A stretch of 64,000 nucleotides of DNA, from NCBI GenBank assembly GCA_963747835.1, contig CAVVGO010000007.1, positions 372,001 to 436,000 of the forward strand, read 5' to 3'. Made by a program: the position numbers and the translations under genes. This document shows, piece by piece, positions 10,929-21,656 of this stretch; the first letter of the stretch is position 1; the number at the start of each line of letters is the position of its first letter. The notes below the pieces were generated by a model that had not been told where the DNA came from, ran no database searches, and saw nothing but the letters and a program-made list of their open reading frames with translations. This stretch comes from JAJPKK01 sp963747835. Its GTDB lineage: Bacteria > Pseudomonadota > Alphaproteobacteria > Rhizobiales > Xanthobacteraceae.

Positions 10929-11355
10929 GTTCAAGAGAGTCAAACCGACGTCCGCGCTGCATCGCTGATTCAGATACACGCTGCCATAGAGCATCTCCAT
11001 AGACATGATTTTGTCTCTGCAATCGCTCTTGCGAGTGCAGCAGAGGGAATCCTTCCCGCGACCGATAAACCGCACCTGTACACAAAACTTAAGGTATGGG
11101 CGGAATCTCTTCCGGCCGACGTTGGCGGAGCCATAGGGATAAACGATTTCAACAATTGGATTAAGCACGGGAAGAACGACCAACGTCCCGAGAGGGCGAA
11201 AATTTCAGAGATCGAAGTGATGACGGCCATCCTAAGGGCCGCTTCGAAATTTGTGGCAATCTATGACGTGCAATCGCCGCAAATGAAGACGTTCTCAGAG
11301 TGGGCCATAGGACGACTGCAAGCTGCCAACAAAGCACCCGACCTCAACCCGAATG
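10923..11355 (+). CDS. Small helical accessory protein reading in frame into hisS
   Basis: From a GTG at 10923 the frame encodes about 143 residues, largely helical, with segments HAAIEHLHRHDFVSAIALAS, AAEGILPATDKPH, INDFNNWIKHGKND and EVMTAILRAASKFVAIYD. Small proteins of this general kind occur as uncharacterised genes in Rhizobiales; I cannot give a function. No stop separates it from hisS: the frame passes from NKAPDLNPN into AAKTSVKSDPKSNKLKARLPRG. Either this is a real fusion, or a base was lost at the original hisS start (see hisS). GC content is lower than in the hisS 5' part that follows. Confidence 0.55.
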
Positions 11356-12985
11356 CAGCAAAGACCAGTGTCAAGAGCGATCCCAAGAGCAACAAGCTGA
11401 AGGCGCGGCTGCCGCGCGGGCTGGCGGACCGCGCGCCGGCCGAGATCGCGGCGACGCGGCGGATGATGGAGACGATCCGCAAGGTCTACGAGCTTTACGG
11501 TTTCGAGCCGGTGGAGACGCCGGCGTTCGAATACACCGACGCGCTCGGCAAGTTCCTGCCCGACCAGGACCGCCCCAACGAGGGCGTGTTCTCGTTCCAG
11601 GACGACGACGAGCAATGGCTGTCGCTGCGCTACGACCTCACCGCGCCGCTCGCCCGCTACGTGGCGGAGAACTTCGACGCGCTGCCGAAGCCCTACCGCA
11701 GCTACCGGGCGGGCTACGTCTACCGCAACGAGAAGCCGGGGCCGGGCCGGTTCCGCCAGTTCATGCAGTTCGATGCCGACACGGTGGGCAGCGCGTCGAT
11801 GGCGGCGGACGCCGAGATTTGCATGATGGCGGCTGACACCATGGAGGCGCTGGGGCTTAGGGGCCACTACGTCGTAAAGGTAAATAATCGCAAGTTGCTC
11901 GATGGTGCATTGGAGGCGATCGGTCTCGGTGGTGGGGAGAATGCTGGCAGACGGCTCACGGTCCTGCGGGCGATCGACAAACTGGACCGATTAGGTCCCG
12001 GCGCGGTCTATCACCTGTTGACGACAGGACGAGAAGACGAAAGCGGAGACGTCACCAAAGGCGCCGGCTTGGATTTCGAAGCTGCCAGACGCGTGCTTGC
12101 CTTTGTAGTTGCCGGAGCCCCCATACCCTTTGAGGAGAATTGGACTTAGCGCCTACCGGGGCGTCAATCGAACCGTCTCGCCATGCGCATATTGCACAGG
12201 AGTTGGAAACATATCTTTCACTGAGACCTAATGTCGTGAATAGCGAGCGAGCAATCAGCGAAATCCGATTGCAATTTCCAAACAATTCAGTCGCAGAGGC
12301 GCTCGATGAGCTTTCTTTGATCATCGGATACATACGTGCGGCCGGATTCGCAGATGATCGTATTTGCTTCGACCCCTCCGTCGTCCGCGGCCTCGAATAC
12401 TACACCGGCCCCGTCTACGAGGTCGAACTCACCTTCCCGGCCACCGGGGATGACGGCAAGCCGGTCCGCTTCGGGTCGGTCGGCGGCGGCGGGCGCTACG
12501 ATGGCCTCGTGTCGCGCTTTCGCGGCGAGCCGGTGCCGGCGACGGGCTTCTCAATCGGGGTGTCGCGGCTGCTCGCGGCGCTGACCCATCTCGGCAAAAT
12601 CGACGCCAAGCCCGAGCCGGGCCCGGTGATCGTCACGGTGTTCGACAAGGACCGCGTCGCCGACTACCAGCGCATGGCGAGCGCGCTGCGCCAGGCCGGC
12701 ATCCGGGCCGAGCTTTATCTCGGCTCCGGCAAGTTCGGCCCGCAAATGAAATACGCCGACAAGCGCGGCAGCCCGTGCGTCGTCATCCAGGGCACCGACG
12801 AGAAGACCAAGGGCGAAGTGCAGATCAAGGACCTCATCGTCGGCGCCGAGCTTGCGGGGCTGAGCAAGGAGCGCGACGAATATCTGCAGAAGCAGGCGCA
12901 GGCGCAATTCGCCGTGCCGGAAGCCCGGCTGGTCGAGGCCGTGCGCGAGGTTCTGGCGCGGCACAAGGTGACATGGGGGGCGTGA
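11353..12985 (+). CDS. hisS: Histidyl-tRNA synthetase, mosaic and split by a frameshift
   Basis: Class II synthetase that charges tRNA-His. Conserved blocks: RRMMETIRKVYELYGFEPVE, the YTDALGKFLPDQDRPNEGVF segment, motif 2 RNEKPGPGRFRQFMQFDAD, the HisA signature RGLEYYTGPVYE, and the C-terminal anticodon-binding domain. Two open frames share it, 10800-12149 and 12140-12985, overlapping at TTGGACTTAG; a one-base deletion near 12131-12149 would explain this. The 5' (to about 11865) and 3' (from about 12365) parts are GC-rich, while the middle 500 bp is AT-richer with different codon use, so the gene is a recombinant. The native start was probably ATGGCAGCAAAG at 11353, now ATGCAGC, one G short. 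hisS is essential, so an error or another copy elsewhere is expected. Confidence 0.85.
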
Positions 12986-12995
12986 CCCGCGCGGC

Positions 12996-13132
12996 GTAGC
13001 CTGGATCAGGGCACGCTCTTGCGTGGCCTGATCCGGGGGCGGTCTCGCAAACTTTTACAATGCCGAGAATTTGCGTTGCACTGGCCGCCCCGGATGTCGG
13101 GACCGCGAAGGGCGGTCCCTCATCCAGGCTAC
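12996..13132. repeat. Palindromic intergenic repeat (GTAGCCTGGAT arms)
   Basis: GTAGCCTGGAT opens the element and ATCCAGGCTAC closes it, with additional partial pairing inside. It lies between convergent hisS and the SDR gene and resembles the repeat at 58107-58194 and the half copy at 7374-7404. No ORF is present. Confidence 0.75.
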
Positions 13133-13158
13133 ACGCTGCGCGCCGGTCGAACTTCCCG

Positions 13159-13956
13159 TCATCCCGCAATCGTCACGCCGCCGTCGGCGACGATGACCTG
13201 GCCGGTGATGAAGCTTGCGGCGGGTGACGCCAGGAAGGCGACGATGGGGCCGATCTCGTGGGGTTCACCGATGCGGCGCAGCGGCGTCGTCTCGGTGCGC
13301 TTCGCCAGACGCTCCGGGTCCTCCCACAACGCGCGGGCGAAGTCGGTCTTGATGAGGCCGGGGGCGACGCAATTGACCCGGACGTTGCGCGGACCCCATT
13401 CGACCGCGAGATTGCGGGCGAGGGCGAAATCGGCGGCCTTCGAAATCCCGTAGGCGCCGAGCACGGCGGTGCCGCGCAAGCCGGCGATGGACGATACCAG
13501 GACGACGGCGCCGCCGCCGCGCTCGGCCATCCCGCGAATGACGAGATTGCACAGCCACAGGGTGCTCTTGACGTTCGCCCCCATCACCTTGTCGAAGGCC
13601 TCGTCGGTGAGGTCGGCGAGCGGACCAAGCACCGGATTGACGGCGGCGTTGCACACCAGAATGTCGATGCGGCCGTAGTGGGCGAGCGTCCCGGCCACCA
13701 GCGCCTCGACCTCGGCCTTGCGCGACACGTTGCAGGTGACGACCGCGGCGTCACCGCCGCGCGCGCGGATCGCCGCCGCGACCGCGTCGCAATCCTGCGC
13801 CTTGCGGCTCGAGATCACCACCTTGGCGCCGAGCGCCGCCATCGCTTCGGCGCTGGCGCGCCCGATGCCGCGGCTCGATCCGGTCACGATCGCGACCTTG
13901 CCGGCGAGACCGAACGGCGAGGATGCCGCGCCCCATGCCGCGTTGTCATTCGCCAT
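13159..13956 (-). CDS. SDR-family oxidoreductase (3-oxoacyl-ACP reductase type)
   Basis: A 265-residue classical short-chain dehydrogenase. The cofactor motif TGSSRGIG lies near residue 25, NAAVNP near residue 102, the catalytic Ser in VLVSSIAG, the YGISK Tyr/Lys pair, and GQVIVADGG close to the end. The ATG at 13956 (MANDNAAW) gives normal family length; the frame continues to 14037 but that part overlaps the acyl-CoA dehydrogenase. It overlaps the stop of the preceding acyl-CoA dehydrogenase by 11 bp, so the genes are co-expressed and probably serve the same acyl-CoA pathway. Substrate unknown. Confidence 0.9.
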   Translation of the reverse strand: MANDNAAWGAASSPFGLAGKVAIVTGSSRGIGRASAEAMAALGAKVVISSRKAQDCDAVAAAIRARGGDAAVVTCNVSRKAEVEALVAGTLAHYGRIDILVCNAAVNPVLGPLADLTDEAFDKVMGANVKSTLWLCNLVIRGMAERGGGAVVLVSSIAGLRGTAVLGAYGISKAADFALARNLAVEWGPRNVRVNCVAPGLIKTDFARALWEDPERLAKRTETTPLRRIGEPHEIGPIVAFLASPAASFITGQVIVADGGVTIAG

Positions 13957-15183
13957 CGGGTTTCCGGTTCGCATTGGCGCGATATTTGCGCAGTTCATGC
14001 TTGGCGATGGTTTCGCGATGAACCTCGTCGGGCCCATCGGCGAGCCGCAGCACGCGGGTGCGCGCCCACGCGTAAGCGAGATGGAAATCCTGGCTGACGC
14101 CGGCGCCGCCGCACACCTGGATGGCGCGGTCGATCACCTTCTGGGCCATGTTGGGCGCCACCACCTTGATCATGGCGATCTCGGCGCGCGCCGCCTTGTT
14201 GCCGACCGTGTCCATCATATGGGCGGCATGCAGCGTCAGCAGCCGCGCCTGGTCGATCTCCATGCGGGATTCCGCGATCCAGTGCCGCGTCACGCCATGG
14301 TCCGCGATGGCGCGGCCGAACGTGCTGCGCGAGAGGGCGCGCTCGCACATGCGTTTCGAGCGCGCGCTCGGCGACGCCGATCAGCCGCATGCAATGATGG
14401 ATGCGGCCAGGGCCGAGCCGGCCTTGCGCGATCTCGAAGCCGCGCCCCTCGCCCAGCAGGATGTTTTCCACCGGCACCCGCACGTTCGCAAATGTCACCT
14501 CGGCGTGGCCGTGGGGCGCGTCGTCGTAGCCGAACACGCCGAGCGCGCGCTCGACCGTCACGCCCGGCGTATCGAGCGGCACAAGCACCATGGACTGGCG
14601 CCGGTGCGGCTCCGCCTGCGGATCGGTCATCCCCATCACGATCGCGATCTTGCAGCGGCGGTCCATGGCGCCCGAGGTCCACCATTTGCGGCCGTTGATG
14701 ACGTAGTCGATCGCCATCGCGCCTGATCTCGGAACGGATGTTGGTGGCGTCGGAGGAGGCGACCGCGGGCTCCGTCATGGCGAAGCAGGAGCGGATGTCG
14801 CCCGCCATCAGCGGCGCGAGCCAGCGCTCCTTCTGCGCCTGCGTGCCATAGAGGATCAGCGTCTCCATGTTGCCGGTGTCGGGCGCCGAGCAGTTGAACG
14901 GCTCGGGGCCGATCGGCGAGCGGCCCATGATCTCGCACAGCGGCGCGTATTCGAGATTGGTCAGCGCGTCCGGATAATGGCGCTTGGGCAGGAACAGGTT
15001 CCACAGGCCGGCGGCCTTCGCCTTCTCCTTGAGCGCGGCCATGACCGGCACTTCGCCCCAACGGTCGGCGGCGGCCGCAAGCTCGCGCTCGAACACCGGT
15101 TCGGCCGGATAGACGTGCTCCGCCATGAAGGCGCCGACACGCGCGGCAAGCTCCGCGGTGCGCGGCGAGACGGCCGGTGTCAT
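13946..15183 (-). pseudogene. Acyl-CoA dehydrogenase family protein, two frameshifts
   Basis: FAD-dependent alpha,beta-dehydrogenation of an acyl-CoA. Starting at ATG 15183 (MTPAVSPRTAELAAR), the frame gives SAPDTGNMETLILYGT, CFAMTEPAVASSDATNI, then shifts near 14729 to YVINGRKWWTSGAMD, and again near 14352 to MCERALSRSTFGRAI, ending HELRKYRANANRKPDGE. Both breaks are cured by removing one base (a C and an A). With correction it is about 412 residues, the usual length, and resembles the long-chain ACAD10/11-like group. It follows 26 bp after a second dehydrogenase gene and overlaps the SDR gene, forming a three-gene operon. Confidence 0.87.
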
Positions 15184-15209
15184 GGCGATCCTTTCACGGT
15201 TCGACCCAC

Positions 15210-16361
15210 TCACGCCGCCGCGACGAGGCCGCCGAGGCGGGCAAGCTCGGCGAGATGGTGGTCGGCGTCGCCGAACAGCGTGTCGATCGCGGTGAGACGC
15301 TTGAAATAGTGCCCGACCTTGTACTCCATGGTCATGCCGATGCCGCCGTGAAGCTGGATCGCCTGCTGGCCGACGAAGCGGCCGGCGCGGCCGATCTGCA
15401 CCTTGGCGGCGGCAATCGCCTTGCGGCGCTCGACCGGTTCCGGCTCGTCCACCATCATGGTGGCGTAGATCGCCATGCTGCGCGCCTGCTCGATCGCCAT
15501 CAGCATCTCGGCGGCGCGATGCTTGAGCACCTGGAAGCTGCCGATCGGCACGCCGAACTGTTTTCGCGTTTTCAGGTAATCGACGGTGATCTCGTGGGCG
15601 GCCGCCATGGCGCCGACCGCCTCGGCGGCAAGCGCCGCGATGGCGGCGTCGGCCACCTGGGCGATCAGCGGATAGCCGTTGCCGGGCTCGCCGATGGCGG
15701 CATCCACCGGAACGCGCACGCCGGCGAGCGCAATCTCGGCGGCGCGCAGCCCGTCCACGGTCGGATAGGCGCGGCGCGACACGCCCGCCGCGTTCGCGTC
15801 GACCAGGAACAGCGCGAGCCCGGCACGGTCGCGCCGCTCGCCCGCAAGCCGCGCCGACACAATGAGCTTGCCGGCGCAATCGCCGTGGATGACGAGGCTC
15901 TTTTCGCCGTCGAGGACGTAGCCGGCGCCATCGCGGCGCGCGGACGTCGCGACATCGGCAAGGTCGTAGCGCGATTGCCGCTCCTGATGCGCGAAGGCGA
16001 GCAACAGGTCGCCGGCCGCGATCCGCGGCACCAGCGCGGCCCGCATGGCGTCGCTGCCGCCGCGCCGCAGCAGGCCGCCGCCGAGCACCACGGTCGCAAA
16101 GAACGGCTCCAGCGCCAGCGCGCGGCCGAACGCCTCCATGACGATCATGGTCTCGACCGGCCCGCCGCCGATGCCGCCGTCACGCTCCGCGAACGGCAGG
16201 CCGAGCAGGCCAAGCTCCGCGTAGTTGCGCCACAGCGCGGCGCTCCAGCCGGCGGGCTCGCGCAAGACGTGCTGGCGCGCCTCGAAGCCGTAGCGGTCGG
16301 CCATCAGCCGCTCGACGCTGTCCTTGAGGAGGCGCTGCTCGTCGGTGAATTCGAAATCCAT
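15210..16361 (-). CDS. Acyl-CoA dehydrogenase (PimD-like small subunit type)
   Basis: An intact 383-residue flavoprotein: N-terminal helical domain (MDFEFTDEQRLLKDSVERL), beta domain (DGEKSLVIHGDCAGKLIVSA) and C-terminal helical domain with RKQFGVPIGSFQVLKHR and the FAD-contacting QLHGGIGMTMEYKVGHYFKR. Similar to the pimeloyl-CoA dehydrogenase small-subunit group, which often pairs with a second acyl-CoA dehydrogenase, as seen here with the gene 26 bp downstream. First gene of the operon reading towards 13159. Confidence 0.92.
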   Translation of the reverse strand: MDFEFTDEQRLLKDSVERLMADRYGFEARQHVLREPAGWSAALWRNYAELGLLGLPFAERDGGIGGGPVETMIVMEAFGRALALEPFFATVVLGGGLLRRGGSDAMRAALVPRIAAGDLLLAFAHQERQSRYDLADVATSARRDGAGYVLDGEKSLVIHGDCAGKLIVSARLAGERRDRAGLALFLVDANAAGVSRRAYPTVDGLRAAEIALAGVRVPVDAAIGEPGNGYPLIAQVADAAIAALAAEAVGAMAAAHEITVDYLKTRKQFGVPIGSFQVLKHRAAEMLMAIEQARSMAIYATMMVDEPEPVERRKAIAAAKVQIGRAGRFVGQQAIQLHGGIGMTMEYKVGHYFKRLTAIDTLFGDADHHLAELARLGGLVAAA

Positions 16362-16451
16362 TTATGGCCCCGGTCGTGATGCGGAAATCCGTTCGAGAAC
16401 TGTATAGCGATGTCCGGCAAACCAGTAGATCATTTCGATAAAGCCTGTTGG

Positions 16452-16534
16452 CCGTAGGGCGGGTTCACTTTAACCCGCCCTTCCGAGCAAGACGGCGGGT
16501 CGAGATGGCGGGTTAAAGCGAACCCGCCCTACGG
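16452..16534. repeat. GTAGGGCGGGTT palindromic repeat, copy 1
   Basis: An 83-bp inverted repeat: CCGTAGGGCGGGTTCAC with TTTAACCCGCC on one arm, and GGCGGGTTAAAG with GCGAACCCGCCCTACGG on the other. A second copy lies at 48930-49008. It sits in the 358-bp gap between the dehydrogenase and the EF-hand gene; nothing else is apparent there. Confidence 0.88.
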
Positions 16535-16719
16535 TCTCCAGGCGCAATCAGCGCCGCGAGCACCCTCTGATCTAGATCAAGGCAGACCGGTGCCGGCCAC
16601 AATACGCTGCATCAGGCTTGGTTGAGGGACCAGGCCCGGCGGCCCGAACCGAACGTTCCCCTCCGGTTTCGCTACGATTTGGGCCGTCGTTCCAGAACAA
16701 CACCTCGGGAGGAGACGGC

Positions 16720-16998
16720 GTGCGCACGAACCTTTTTGTGGCGGCAGCGGCCATCGCGATTATGCTCGCCGGATCGCCCGGTGCCCGGGCCGCGGGCTCG
16801 ACTGTCAGCGGGCTGACCTCGACACCGGGCCTGGTCCGGCAGATGGACACGAACCACAATGGCACCGTGTCAAAATCCGAGTTCCTGCACTTCATGAGCC
16901 GGAGGTTCGAACGTCTCGACACCAACCATAACGGCAAGCTCGAACGCAATGAACTGCGTCCCCTGGCCGGTGGCAAGTCGCGCAACCCTCGTCCGTAG
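16720..16998 (+). CDS. Exported EF-hand calcium-binding protein
   Basis: A 92-residue protein starting at a GTG (16720) preceded by a strong GGGAGGAG ribosome site. The N-terminus (RTNLFVAAAAIAIMLA...ARAA) is a signal peptide. Two EF-hand loops follow, DTNHNGTVSKSEF and DTNHNGKLERNEL, each with the Asp/Asn/Asn pattern and closing Glu expected for Ca2+ ligation. It probably works in the periplasm as a calcium buffer or sensor. It stands alone, converging with the dehydrogenase gene at 17087. Confidence 0.88.
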   Translation: MRTNLFVAAAAIAIMLAGSPGARAAGSTVSGLTSTPGLVRQMDTNHNGTVSKSEFLHFMSRRFERLDTNHNGKLERNELRPLAGGKSRNPRP

Positions 16999-17041
16999 CG
17001 GCCGCGGACGCGGGCACCGGCGGCAGCGCGAAATTCGCAAT

Positions 17042-17086
17042 CCAAATTCACAACCCGAATTCACAACCCGAATTCACAATCCAAAT

Positions 17087-17093
<7 letters not shown>
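17042..17093. repeat. 13-bp tandem repeat at a gene 3' end
   Basis: Four adjacent copies of CC(A/G)AATTCACAA(C/T); a weaker fifth precedes it. The last unit contains the TGA stop (17087-17089) of the minus-strand dehydrogenase gene, so repeat contraction or expansion would leave the protein unchanged but alter the 3' untranslated region. Confidence 0.92.
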
Positions 17094-18290
<1,197 letters not shown>

Positions 18291-18499
18291 GGTCGGTTTC
18301 CCGGGTTCGGTGCAAGCGGACCGGTTGATGATGGTCCTATGATGGCGCGAAACAAAGGGTTTCGCTACGCCCGCGACGCGATGAAGCGCAAGGAAAGACC
18401 GTCGCCGGACCGTTGCCTGCCATCCGCGGGGCGGATACCTTTGCGCGCGTCGCGCCGCGTTCATGACGGCGTGCGATCAATAACGCCCGGAGGTTCCCC

Positions 18500-19665
18500 A
18501 TGAATGCGCGCAACCTGCTCCTGGGATCGGTTCTAGCGTCGCTCGCGGCCGTCGCGCTTTGCGGTCTCGGGGCGTCCGCGCAAACGCCGCAAACCCCACC
18601 GGCGGCGCCGCGCATGATCCCGCATTTCGAGGTCGACCCGACGTGGCCGAAGCTGCCGAGCAAATGGGTGTGGGGCCAAGTGTCGAGCGTGTCGATCGAC
18701 AGCGAGGGCAACGCCTGGATCTGCAGCGCCCGAGCACGGTGCGCAACGACCAGAAGGGCGAGGCGGCGCCGCCGGTGCTGGAGTTCGACGAGGCCGGCAA
18801 TTTCATCCAGGGCTGGGGCGGCCCGGGCGAGGGCTATGACTGGCCGGAGACCGAGCACGGCATCTACGCCGACCCGAAGGGCTTCATCTGGCTCGGCGGC
18901 AACGGCAACACCGACCACCACCTCGTCAAGTTCACCCGCGACGGCAACTTCGTCATGCAGATCGGCCACAAGGGCCAGAGCAAGGGCAATAAGGATACCG
19001 TGAACGTCAACCGGGCGGCCGACACGTTCATGTATGCGCCGACCAACGAGCTGTTCGTCGCCGACGGTTACGGCAACCGCCGCGTCATCGTATTCGACGC
19101 CGACACCGGCGCGTTCAAGCGTATGTGGGGCGCGTTCGGCAACGAACCGCTCGACAACGTGCCGCCCGAGCCGAAAGTCGCGGAGGCCGACCGCATTCCC
19201 GCCAAGGAGCAGACCGGACCGGGCCCGCTGCAGTTCGTGCAGCCGGTCCATGCGGCGCGGGTTTCCAACGACGGGCTCGTCTACGTGTCCGATCGCGGCG
19301 GCAAGCGGGTGCAGGTGTTCACGCTCGACGGCAAGTTCGTGATGCAGCGCTTCATCGACCGCTATTGCGAGGTGCCCCACTGCGGCAACGGCCAGACCGT
19401 GGCCAGCACGGCATTCTCCCACGATCCCCAGCAGCAGTTCCTGTACGTGGCGAGCCGCAGCCCGGCGCGGCTGTGGATCCTCGATCGCAAGACGCTGGAG
19501 CCGCTCGATTCGTTCGGCCGCAACGGCGTCGCGCCCGGCGAGTTCTACGTCATGCACCACATGAACGTCGACACCAAGGGCAACCTCTACGTCACCGAGG
19601 TCCAGGACGGCAAACGCATCCAGAAGTTCGTGTTCAAGGGCATGGTGCCGGCACCGACCCATTAG
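18500..19665 (+). CDS. Exported NHL-repeat beta-propeller protein (one frameshift)
   Basis: A secreted beta-propeller. A signal peptide (NLLLGSVLASLAAVALCG...ASA) starts at ATG 18500; then repeated blades follow, e.g. GNAWIC, GFIWLGGNGNTDHHLVKF, ELFVADGYGNRRVIVFD, GLVYVSDRGGKRVQVF and GNLYVTEVQDGKRIQKFVF, which match NHL repeats. A one-base loss near 18728 (AGC-GC where AGC-CGC is expected before PSTVRND) puts the rest in another frame. Corrected length about 388 residues. Ligand or enzyme activity is not evident. Confidence 0.85.
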
Positions 19666-19689
19666 TGCGGATGCTGCCGGAGAATCCCG

Positions 19690-20088
19690 ATGTCGCTCGA
19701 ACCGCTGCTGAACGCCAGTCCCGCCATTCAGCTCCATGCCTTCGCGGCGATGAGCGCGTTCGTGCTTGGCTCGGTGCAACTCGCGGCGCCGAAGGGCACG
19801 ATGCCGCATCGGACGGTCGGCTGGGTCTGGGTCGTGCTGATGCTCGTCGTCAGCGTGAGCGCATTCTTTATTCATGAACTGCGGATTTGGGGACAATGGA
19901 GTCCGATCCACCTGCTGGCGATCTTCACGCTGTTGATGCTGCCGCTGGCGGTGTGGCGCGCGCATACCCATGCGGTGGCGCAGCATCGCCAGGTCATGCT
20001 CGGTCTTTTCCTCGGCGCGCTCGTCATTGCCGGCCTGTTCACGTTCCTGCCGGGCCGCATCATGCACGCGGTGGCGTTCGGCGACTGA
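19690..20088 (+). CDS. DUF2306-type small membrane protein
   Basis: 132 residues with four predicted membrane helices (about 14-32, 45-62, 72-90, 102-120). The His-rich interhelix motifs (HAFAAMSAFVLG, GTMPHRTVGWVWV, FFIHELRIW, HRQVMLGLF) resemble DUF2306 inner-membrane proteins of unknown function. It lies between the NHL protein gene (24 bp) and glpD (34 bp), on the same strand. Confidence 0.8.
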   Translation: MSLEPLLNASPAIQLHAFAAMSAFVLGSVQLAAPKGTMPHRTVGWVWVVLMLVVSVSAFFIHELRIWGQWSPIHLLAIFTLLMLPLAVWRAHTHAVAQHRQVMLGLFLGALVIAGLFTFLPGRIMHAVAFGD

Positions 20089-20122
20089 ACCGGCGGAATG
20101 CTTTACTCGCGGAGCAGCCCGA

Positions 20123-21656
20123 ATGACCGCGGCCTATGACCTCGCCATCATCGGCGGCGGCATCAATGGCTGCGGCATCGCGCGCGACGCCGCCGGCCGC
20201 GGGCTTGCGGTGCATCTGTGCGAGATGGGTGACCTCGCGAGCGGCACCTCGTCGCGCTCCACCAAGCTGATCCATGGCGGGCTGCGCTATCTGGAGTACT
20301 TCCAGTTTCGCTTGGTGCACGAGGCATTGCGGGAGCGCGAAACACTGTGGCGGATCGCGCCCCACATCGTCCAGCCGCTGCGGTTCGTGCTGCCCCACCG
20401 CGCCGGCCTGCGGCCCGCATGGCTGCTGCGGCTCGGCCTGTTCGTCTACGACCATCTTGGCGGCCGCAAGCTGTTGCCGCCGACCCGCGTGATCGATCTT
20501 GCACGCGATCCGGCCGGCGCCGCGCTCAAACCCGGCATGTTCCATACCGCCTTCGAATATTCCGATTGCCGGGTCGACGATGCGCGCCTTGTCGTGCTCA
20601 ACGCCCGCGATGCCGCCGACCACGGCGCCGTCGTCCGCACCCGCACCCGCGCCGTTGCGGCGGCGCGCCGTGGCGCCGGCTGGGAGGTCACGCTGGAAGA
20701 TGCGAGCGGCCGTCGCGACGTCATCACGGCGCGGGCGCTGGTCAATGCGGCAGGGCCGTGGGTGGCGCGGACGCTGGCGTCATGTCTCGGCTTCGCCGGC
20801 CGCGAGCATGTGCGCCTGGTCCAGGGTTCCCACATCGTGGTGCCGCGCGCTGTTCGATCACGACCGCGCCTACCTGTTCCAGAACCCCGACGGGCGTATC
20901 GTGTTCTCGATCCCGTATGAGGGCGCCCACACGTTGATCGGCACCACCGACCGCGACTATGCCGGCGATCCGGCGCGGGTCGAGGCGACGCCCGATGAGA
21001 TCGCCTATCTGTGCGACGCGGCTTCCGATTATTTCGCCCGGCCGATCAAGCCCGCCGACGTGGTGTGGAGCTTTTCCGGCGTGCGCCCGCTCCATGACGA
21101 CAACGCGCGCGATCCCAAGGCGGCGACCCGCGATTACGTGCTCGAACTCGACACCGCGCCCGGTGGCGCCGCGGTGCTGTCGGTGTTCGGCGGCAAGATC
21201 ACCACTTACCGGCGGCTTGCCGAGGCGGCGCTCGACCGGCTCGCGCCTTATCTGCCGCAGGCGCGGCAGCGCGCCGGCTGGACCGCGCGCGTCCCTCTGC
21301 CGGGCGGCGATTTCGCCGTGGACGGTCTCGCGGCACTCGCCGCCGCGCTTGCGGCCGAATATCCGTTCCTGACGCCCGCCCATGCGGGTCGGCTCGCCGC
21401 CGCCTATGGCACGCGCGCGAAGGACATTCTGCATGACGCCCGCGCGACCGCTGATCTCGGCATCTGGTTCGGTGCGACGCTCACGCAGGCCGAGGTGCAC
21501 TACCTGATGGCACAGGAGTGGGCGCAGACGGCCGAGGATGTGCTGTGGCGCCGCACCAAGCTCGGCCTCGCGCTCGCCGACCACGAGGCCGCGGCGCTGG
21601 CGCGGTTCATGGCGGAGGAAACCGCATCGACACAACAAACCGCGGAAACCTCATGA
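20123..21656 (+). CDS. glpD: Aerobic glycerol-3-phosphate dehydrogenase (one frameshift)
   Basis: FAD enzyme of the inner membrane that oxidises glycerol-3-phosphate to dihydroxyacetone phosphate and feeds the quinone pool. ATG 20123 begins MTAAYDLAIIGGGINGCGIA (FAD-binding GxGxxG), followed by SSRSTKLIHGGLRYLEYF and, after a frame change near 20850, FQNPDGRIVFSIPYEG, LIGTTDRDY, GVRPLHDD and FGGKITTYRRLAE. Removing one G from CCGCGCGCTGTTC restores PRLFDHDR. Length about 510 residues is normal. Its TGA overlaps the glpK ATG (ATGA). Confidence 0.92.

Noticed and set aside
18337..20067. 576-codon minus-strand open frame
   Set aside because: Antisense to the NHL-repeat and DUF2306 genes; low-complexity His/Arg/Asp-rich composition typical of shadow frames.
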